From assembly GCA_023443985.1 (NCBI GenBank), contig JAEZSJ010000110.1, positions 1 to 5,351 of the forward strand: a stretch of 5,351 bases of DNA. The letters run 5' to 3'. The stretch comes from Verrucomicrobiota bacterium. Lineage in GTDB: Bacteria > Verrucomicrobiota > Verrucomicrobiia > Opitutales > Opitutaceae. Below the pieces are notes generated by a model. It worked only from the letters and a program-made list of their open reading frames with translations. It ran no database searches and was not told the origin of the DNA. Positions 1 through 5,351 of the stretch are shown piece after piece. Numbering within the stretch: position 1 is the first letter of the stretch; each line of letters opens with the position of its first letter. A program made the translations under genes and the position numbers.

Positions 1-1
1 G

Positions 2-1423
2 CGCCGGGTGGCGCTGGGCGGGGCCGCGGCCGCCGCGGCCTTGCCGCCGGTGGAAAACCTCGACCTGCGCCTTCGCGCCGACCGCGGCGAGCTGGTGCTC
101 GAGACCCTCACCGCGGTAATTGAAAACCAAGCACTAACGGGGCGTGGCCGGTGCCCGGTGGGTGCCGGCGGGTGGGAGCGGCTGCTGCGCGATCCGGCGG
201 AGTTCGAGTGGCGCGAGGCCGAGGCGGAACTCGAGTTGCCGGCGGCGGACCTGCGGGCGTTGGCGGCGCGCTGGGCGGCGTTTCCGCTCACGCAAGGCCG
301 GCTGGAGGTCGCGGCCCGGTTGGAGCGCGGGCTCGTGTGGTCCGGTTTCCTGCGGCTGACGGGGGGCACGGTCCGTCCGATCCCCTCGGTCGGCGTGGTC
401 CAGCAGGTCGCGGCGGACCTCGAACTCACTGGACGCACCGTCGTGGTGCGCAACGTGTCGGGGGAGCTCGGCGGCGAGGCGGCGGTGCTGGCAGGCAGCG
501 TCGACCTGGCGGATTTCGCGAAGCCGCGGGTGGACCTCCGTCTCACCGGGCGGAACCTGCCGCTTGTGCGCCGCGCCGGACTGCTCGTCCGTTCGGACCT
601 CGACCTCGCGGCCCAGACCGACGCAGCGGGCGCGACCCGCCTCGGCGGTCGGATCGAGCTGCGTGACAGCCTTGTGTTGGCGGATCTGCGACAATTCCTG
701 CCGACGGGTCGGCGGGCCGCGGGCCGGGCGCCGCCGTACTTCGCCATATCGGCCGCGCCGTTCCGCGACTGGCGGCTCGAGGTGGCGCTTGGTGGGGCGC
801 GCGGGGTGCGGCTGCATACCCCGGTGCTCACCGGCTTCGCGACTCCGCGGTTCCAGCTGGAGGGCACGCTCGGCGAGCCGCGCGCTGTGGGTGAGGTCGT
901 CCTTGAAGAGGGCCGGATCCTGTTCCCGTTCGCCGCTTTTCGGGTGCAGCTCGCCTCGGTGCGCCTGGCGAAGGCGGATCCGTTCAACCCGCAGCTTCGC
1001 CTCAACGCGTCGGTGCGGCGCCACGGCTACGATCTGCGTCTCGAGGGCCGCGGCCCGGCGGAGGAGCCGATCCTGACCTTCTCGTCGGTGCCCGCGCTCA
1101 CCTCGGAGCAGGTGCTGCTGCTCGTGATGGCCGGCCAGCTGCCCGGCGACACGACAAGCTCGCTCGCCGGCGACGGCAAACGGCTCACCGCGCTGGGCGC
1201 GTACCTGGGCCGCGGGTTCCTCGGCGGAACGGGCGACGACGCCGAGCGGCTGTCGATCAGCTCCGGCGAGCAGACAACCCGGCAGGGCGCCGAGACCTAT
1301 CTGGTCGAGTACCTGCTCGGCGGAAGATGGTCTCTAGTCGGCGAATACGACGAGTTCGACGACTACAACGTGGGGCTCAAATGGCGGGCACTTTCCCAGG
1401 GAGGCGACGATGAGGCGCATTGA
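2..1423 (+). CDS. tamB: Translocation/assembly module TamB-like protein (DUF490), C-terminal part
   Basis: This is the C-terminal part of a TamB-family protein; the reading frame is open to the left edge, so the GTG at position 8 is not a credible start and the N-terminal anchor lies outside the window. TamB proteins are anchored in the inner membrane and span the periplasm as a long beta-taco, helping deliver lipids or proteins to the outer membrane with an Omp85 partner. Seen here: repeated amphipathic beta stretches (for example LRLTGGTVRPIP and AVLAGSVDLADF), then the conserved DUF490 region at about 880-1130 with EGRILFPFAAFRV, a DPFNPQLRLNASVRRHGYDLRL stretch split over about 978-1044, and the SVPALTSEQVLLLVMAGQ signature near 1087-1137. 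The end, with YLVEYLLGGRWSLVGEYDE and YNVGLKWR, resembles the usual closing strands of TamB. A short charged tail (GGDDEAH) follows, partly encoded by the overlap with the next gene. No frameshift is visible. The family call is firm; the exact cargo is unknown. Confidence 0.92.
   Translation, partial: RRVALGGAAAAAALPPVENLDLRLRADRGELVLETLTAVIENQALTGRGRCPVGAGGWERLLRDPAEFEWREAEAELELPAADLRALAARWAAFPLTQGRLEVAARLERGLVWSGFLRLTGGTVRPIPSVGVVQQVAADLELTGRTVVVRNVSGELGGEAAVLAGSVDLADFAKPRVDLRLTGRNLPLVRRAGLLVRSDLDLAAQTDAAGATRLGGRIELRDSLVLADLRQFLPTGRRAAGRAPPYFAISAAPFRDWRLEVALGGARGVRLHTPVLTGFATPRFQLEGTLGEPRAVGEVVLEEGRILFPFAAFRVQLASVRLAKADPFNPQLRLNASVRRHGYDLRLEGRGPAEEPILTFSSVPALTSEQVLLLVMAGQLPGDTTSSLAGDGKRLTALGAYLGRGFLGGTGDDAERLSISSGEQTTRQGAETYLVEYLLGGRWSLVGEYDEFDDYNVGLKWRALSQGGDDEAH
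1398..1404 (+). promoter_or_regulatory. Shine-Dalgarno site of the Omp85 gene, inside the tamB end
   Basis: AGGGAGG lies five bases before the ATG at 1410 and within the last codons of the tamB-like gene. It decides the start of the downstream gene and, with the 14-nt overlap, points to translational coupling of the two proteins. Confidence 0.75.
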
Positions 1424-3527
1424 GAGGCGCGGAGCGCGTGGGCGCTGGTGGCTGGCGCTGGTGTGGTTGGCGCTGCTCGCCGAGCTGCCGCTCGTCGCGC
1501 GGGACGAACCGCGGTTGGAGGTGCGCGGGCTGGGCTGGCTTGGCAACCGCGAGGCCGAGCGCTCGCTGCAGCTTCTGCTCGGCGAGCCGACGGAGGACAC
1601 GTTCGGCGCCGGTCCGCTCGAGGATGCGGCCCTGATCCTCATCTCGCAGCTTGGCGACGACGGCTATCTCGAGCCGAAGCTCACGGCGCAGCTGCGCCAC
1701 GCCGACGGCGGCGAGACGCGGCACACGCTCACGGCCGACCTCGCGGAGCCGCTGCCCCGGCCGCTGGCGGTGAAGGTGGCCCGGCTGGAGGTGGAGCGGG
1801 GGCCGCGTTTCCAGTATCGAGAGATTCGCTTCACCGGGCTTACGGCATTGCCGGAGGAGGAGGCGCGGACGTTCTTTGTCGGCGAGTCGATGCTGATCCG
1901 GCTGGCGGACGAGCGGGTGTATTCGCCGGGCCGGTTGGCGCGCGGACTGGACAACCTGCGTGAGCAGCTCCTGCAGGCCGGGTACGCCGCGGCGGAGGTG
2001 CGCGCCGGTGCACTGGAGATCGACCGCGACACCGGCGCGGTGCGGGCGGAGATCGTGGTGCAGGAGGGCGCGCCGCGGCGGGTGGCGGCGGTGGCGGTGG
2101 CGGCGCCCCCGGAGGCGCCGCGGCCGCCGGACGAGCTGGCGCAGGACCTGGTGGGACGGCCGTGGTCGCGGCTCTGGAGCCAGAACCTGGCGAGCGTGCT
2201 GCGCCGGTGGTATTTCAATCGCGGTTACCCCGACGTGCAGGTGGCAGTGCGTCCGGCGGAGCGGCCGGAGGCGGAGGGGCTCGTGCCGGTGGAGGTGACC
2301 GCGGAGGTGGCGCCCGGCCCGTTTGTGCGGCTGGGGGCCGTGCGTTTCGTCGGCAACACCCACACGCGGGAGGCGCCGCTGCGCCGCCTGGTGCGGGTGG
2401 AGGAGGGCGCGCCCTTCGATCCCGCGGCGTTCGACGAGGGACAATCGCGGTTGGCGCGGCTCGGCGTCTTCAGCGCGGTGCGTTTCCGCGCGGAGCCGGC
2501 CGAGGGCGAGGAGCGCGATGTGGTCTACGAGGTGCGCGAGGGGCGGCGCCAGGAGCTGAATCTGCTGGCGGGCTACGGCTCGTACGAGATGGTGCGCGGC
2601 GGCTTCGAGTGGCGGCATTTCAACCTGTGGGGCCGGGCGCACACGGACAGCCTGAAGGTCGTGCAGTCGATGCGGAGCTCGCGCGGCGACTACACCTACA
2701 CGGTGCCGGAGCTGTTCGGGACCTCGGTGGAGGGCAGCGCGCGGCTCTTCGGCCTGCACCGCGACGAGCGGTCGTTCACCCGCGAGGAGTACGGCGCCGG
2801 CATCACGACCCAGTGGCCGTGGCCGGGTTTGCGGGCGCAGGTGACGGGCGGATACAAATTCCAGCGGCTCAGCAGCGTCGCGAACGGCCTCGCCACGCGG
2901 GAGAGCGACTTGCGGCAGGTGAACGCCGCGAGCGTGAACTTCGGCCTCGTGCGCGACCGGCGCGACAACCCGCTCACGCCGCGCCGCGGCACGAAGCTGT
3001 TCGCGCAGGTCGAGCTCGCCAGCCGCCGGCTCGGTGGCGAGGTCGACTACCAGCAGGTACGGCTGGGCGCCTCCTACCATACCGCGTGGGGCCGCAGCCG
3101 CTGGATCCACCTCGGGCTCACGCACGGCGTGGTGCTGACCCTCGGCGCGGGCGACGACCGCCGGCTGCCGGTGAATGTGCGCTTCTTCCCCGGCGGCGAG
3201 AGTTCGATTCGTGGATACGGCGAGGGCGAGGCGGCGCCGCGCGCGGCCAACGGCGAGTTTCTCGGCGCAAAGAGCTACGTGCTGCTCAACGCGGAGCTCG
3301 AGCAGGCGCTCACGTCGCGCTGGTCGGTGGTGGTGTTCGGCGACGCGCTCGGGATCGCCGCGCGGATCGCCGACTACCCCTCCGCCGAGGAGCTGTACTC
3401 GGTGGGGCTGGGACTGCGCTACCGCACGCCGATCGGTGCGGTGAGACTCGAGTATGGGCGGAATCTCAACCCGCGGCCGCGCGACCCGTCCGGGGCGCTG
3501 CACCTGTCGATCGGGGTGCCGTTTTGA
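1410..3527 (+). CDS. BamA/TamA family (Omp85) outer membrane protein
   Basis: A complete 705-residue Omp85-family protein that would insert in the outer membrane and help fold or translocate other envelope components. It begins with a signal peptide: a basic stretch (residues 2-12), a hydrophobic core WWLALVWLALLAELPLVA, and likely cleavage after Ala30. About four POTRA domains follow, roughly 35-130, 134-218, 223-300 and 305-377; the last is clearest, with VRFVGNTHTREAPLRRLVRVEEG and a LGVFSAVRF ending. The beta-barrel runs from about 383 to 705. It has the family landmarks VRDRRDNPLTPRRG at 514-527 and FFPGGESSIRGYGEGE around 592-607, whose RGY (601-603) is the conserved lid-lock loop motif. 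The last residue is Phe, as in the barrel sorting signal. Length lies between E. coli TamA (577 aa, three POTRAs) and BamA (810 aa, five). Overlap with the tamB-like gene argues for a TamA-like role, but the housekeeping BamA cannot be excluded, so no symbol is given. ATG is supported by AGGGAGG at 1398-1404. Confidence 0.93.
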   Translation: MRRIERRGARGRWWLALVWLALLAELPLVARDEPRLEVRGLGWLGNREAERSLQLLLGEPTEDTFGAGPLEDAALILISQLGDDGYLEPKLTAQLRHADGGETRHTLTADLAEPLPRPLAVKVARLEVERGPRFQYREIRFTGLTALPEEEARTFFVGESMLIRLADERVYSPGRLARGLDNLREQLLQAGYAAAEVRAGALEIDRDTGAVRAEIVVQEGAPRRVAAVAVAAPPEAPRPPDELAQDLVGRPWSRLWSQNLASVLRRWYFNRGYPDVQVAVRPAERPEAEGLVPVEVTAEVAPGPFVRLGAVRFVGNTHTREAPLRRLVRVEEGAPFDPAAFDEGQSRLARLGVFSAVRFRAEPAEGEERDVVYEVREGRRQELNLLAGYGSYEMVRGGFEWRHFNLWGRAHTDSLKVVQSMRSSRGDYTYTVPELFGTSVEGSARLFGLHRDERSFTREEYGAGITTQWPWPGLRAQVTGGYKFQRLSSVANGLATRESDLRQVNAASVNFGLVRDRRDNPLTPRRGTKLFAQVELASRRLGGEVDYQQVRLGASYHTAWGRSRWIHLGLTHGVVLTLGAGDDRRLPVNVRFFPGGESSIRGYGEGEAAPRAANGEFLGAKSYVLLNAELEQALTSRWSVVVFGDALGIAARIADYPSAEELYSVGLGLRYRTPIGAVRLEYGRNLNPRPRDPSGALHLSIGVPF

Positions 3528-3580
3528 GCCGTCGTCGTTCGGGCGATGGGTGGCGGGGCCGCCGTTCGGCCGCGGAGGGC

Positions 3581-3612
3581 ACAACGAAAACGCCGGCCCG
3601 AGCGGGCCGGCG
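3581..3612 (-). terminator. Rho-independent terminator between convergent genes
   Basis: A perfect 10-bp inverted repeat, CGCCGGCCCG (3591-3600) and CGGGCCGGCG (3603-3612), has only AG between its arms, so in RNA it would form a 9-bp stem with a four-base loop. Read on the - strand it is followed at once by TTTTCGTTGT (3590-3581), a moderate T tract. It begins 26 bases after the stop of the DUF3016 gene, so it most likely ends that transcript. Read on the + strand the stem lacks a T tract after it, although the hairpin could still slow transcription arriving from the Omp85 gene 63 bases upstream. Confidence 0.75.
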
Positions 3613-3638
3613 CGAAGGGAGCGCGAGTGGCGGGGTGG

Positions 3639-4154
3639 TCAGCGGAGCGCTTTGCGCAGCCAGTCCCGGAGCATTTCCTTGTCGTAGAAGAGCTCCTCGC
3701 CGCGGCCGATGAGGCGCATGGTGTTGAGGTAGTTCATGTCGGAGAGCGTCTCCTGCCCCTCCTTCACCACGGCGCCGGAGTCGTCGGTGATGGTGTAGGA
3801 GAACTTCATGCGCGGGATGTAGATGTCCTTCATCACGCGGATGTCGCGGTTGGCGGGCATCGACGGCAGGTAGTCGCCGGCAAGGTCGATGTCGGTGAAG
3901 TTCATGGACAACTTCCGACCGGCGGGCAGCAAGCGGTCCGCCTCCTCGACGACGAGCTTGCGCAGCTCGTTCAGGTAGTGGTCGCGCCCCTTGTCCGTGC
4001 CGGTCTGCGAGTCCTTCACGTCGGTGAACTTCTCGGGATTCTCGAAGGTGACGGTGGCGCGCGGTTGATCGGCGGCCGCGGAACGCAGCGGCTGCCCGAG
4101 GGCGAGCAGCGCGGCGGCGGCGAACAAGGCACGAACGGGTAGGGTGGTCTTCAT
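3639..4154 (-). CDS. Secreted DUF3016 domain protein, function unknown
   Basis: A complete 171-residue protein whose sequence matches the DUF3016 family, for which no function is established. Residues 1-28 form a clear Sec signal peptide: Lys2, a hydrophobic core LFAAAALLALG, and an Ala-rich cleavage site after Ala28, so the protein is periplasmic or secreted; there is no lipobox cysteine. The mature part opens with a beta-type stretch ATVTFENPEKFTDV, then an amphipathic helix near 58-75, then the family core LPAGRKLSMNFTDIDLAG (76-93), a strand pair around IPRMKFSYTI (113-122) and TDDSGAVVKEGQETLSDMNY (123-142), and the closing YDKEMLRDWL (157-166) characteristic of the family. The length is normal for DUF3016. 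The ATG fits the signal peptide, but no good Shine-Dalgarno site precedes it; the upstream bases are CATCAAACCACCCCCGCC. It stands 192 nt after the isocitrate dehydrogenase gene, so a separate promoter is possible, though none is recognisable. Confidence 0.88.
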   Translation of the reverse strand: MKTTLPVRALFAAAALLALGQPLRSAAADQPRATVTFENPEKFTDVKDSQTGTDKGRDHYLNELRKLVVEEADRLLPAGRKLSMNFTDIDLAGDYLPSMPANRDIRVMKDIYIPRMKFSYTITDDSGAVVKEGQETLSDMNYLNTMRLIGRGEELFYDKEMLRDWLRKALR

Positions 4155-4207
4155 GGCGGGGGTGGTTTGATGGCTTCGGAACAGGAACGCTGGCGGGCGC
4201 TCCGCCG

Positions 4208-4261
4208 AAAAAGTGGGGAGACACCCGCGTGGTGTTTTCCAGTGCTCCTTAGTCCGCCCAC
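4208..4261 (-). terminator. Possible weak terminator downstream of icd
   Basis: On the - strand, GTGGG (4261-4257) can pair with CCCAC (4217-4213), enclosing a second short stem ACACC (4235-4231) with GGTGT (4225-4221). The outer arm is followed directly by TTTTT (4212-4208). The placement after the icd stop and before the DUF3016 start suits a terminator or attenuator, but the stems are short (5 bp) and the outer loop is long, so this is tentative. Confidence 0.25.
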
Positions 4262-4294
4262 GGCGCGGGAGGTTCCCTGAGGCGCGTGGCCGGT

Positions 4295-4312
4295 GCGCCG
4301 CGGGCGCGGCGC
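4295..4312. repeat. Short perfect GC hairpin after the icd stop
   Basis: GCGCCGC (4295-4301) and GCGGCGC (4306-4312) form a perfect 7-bp stem with a GGGC loop, 34 bases past the icd stop codon on the - strand. No T tract follows on either strand. It may protect the 3' end of the icd mRNA, or it may be chance in DNA this rich in GC. Confidence 0.35.
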
Positions 4313-4346
4313 CCGACCCGATCGAGGGCCGGGCGGAGGCGGACCC

Positions 4347-5351
<1,005 letters not shown>

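Larger units (their letters stand above)
4155..4346. other. Intergenic region between icd and DUF3016 gene
   Basis: This 192-base gap holds no convincing gene. It has several short inverted repeats, including GGCGG/CCGCC at 4192-4206 and the two hairpins listed separately. No -35/-10 pair close to the usual bacterial consensus is visible upstream of the DUF3016 start on the - strand, so where that gene's transcript starts cannot be told from sequence. Confidence 0.6.

Noticed and set aside
8..10. GTG as the start of the tamB-like gene
   Set aside because: The frame continues to the window edge, no ribosome site can be assessed, and the family is much longer with an N-terminal anchor.
134..1024. 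A 296-codon open frame on the - strand opposite the tamB-like gene
   Set aside because: Its composition is Arg/Pro/Glu-rich and it has no recognisable motif; the + strand frame carries the conserved DUF490 features.
2081..2105. GTGGCGGCG-type tandem repeat
   Set aside because: It is short and imperfect and is explained by a Val/Ala-rich strand and linker in high-GC coding DNA; it is not a separate repeat element.
1377..3584. A 735-codon open frame on the - strand covering the whole Omp85 gene
   Set aside because: It encodes a His-, Arg- and Pro-rich product with no domain or signal, as expected opposite a very GC-rich gene. The + strand protein has unmistakable Omp85 motifs.
3466..4224. Long open frames in other frames over the DUF3016 gene (- strand 3466-4224 and + strand 3546-4142)
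   Set aside because: Both are shadows of the DUF3016 frame, which alone has a signal peptide and conserved family motifs. The - strand one also runs through the terminator hairpin.

Overview
This is a high-GC window (coding third positions are almost all G or C) from a Gram-negative bacterium with an outer membrane. It looks like an ordinary chromosomal segment. It holds four protein genes in two convergent blocks, two of them cut by the window edges. I see no RNA gene, mobile element, CRISPR array or phage feature. The gene set, the very high GC and a short AT-richer insert of the 'GAAATCTCAAATT' type would fit an Opitutales-type verrucomicrobium. That placement is inference; a high-GC gammaproteobacterium is not excluded by the sequence alone.

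Left block, + strand (1-3527): the C-terminal part of a TamB (DUF490) protein, overlapping by 14 nt a complete 705-residue BamA/TamA (Omp85) outer membrane protein with a signal peptide, about four POTRA domains and a 16-strand-type barrel. The two are almost certainly cotranscribed and translationally coupled. Known biology of the families suggests they work together: the TamB-like protein spans the periplasm from the inner membrane, and the Omp85 barrel sits in the outer membrane. The gene order (tamB first) is the reverse of the classical proteobacterial tamA-tamB operon.

Right block, - strand (3639-5351): the C-terminal 334 residues of a monomeric-type NADP-dependent isocitrate dehydrogenase (TCA cycle), then a 192-nt gap, then a complete secreted DUF3016 protein of unknown function. 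A perfect 10-bp GC hairpin with a T tract on the - strand lies between the two convergent blocks and probably ends the DUF3016 transcript.

The most unusual item is a short AT-richer segment at 5237-5270, bounded by a perfect 7-bp inverted repeat. It sits in frame within the isocitrate dehydrogenase gene and appears to add about ten residues at a place where relatives have a short turn. I found no evidence for a wholly new system.
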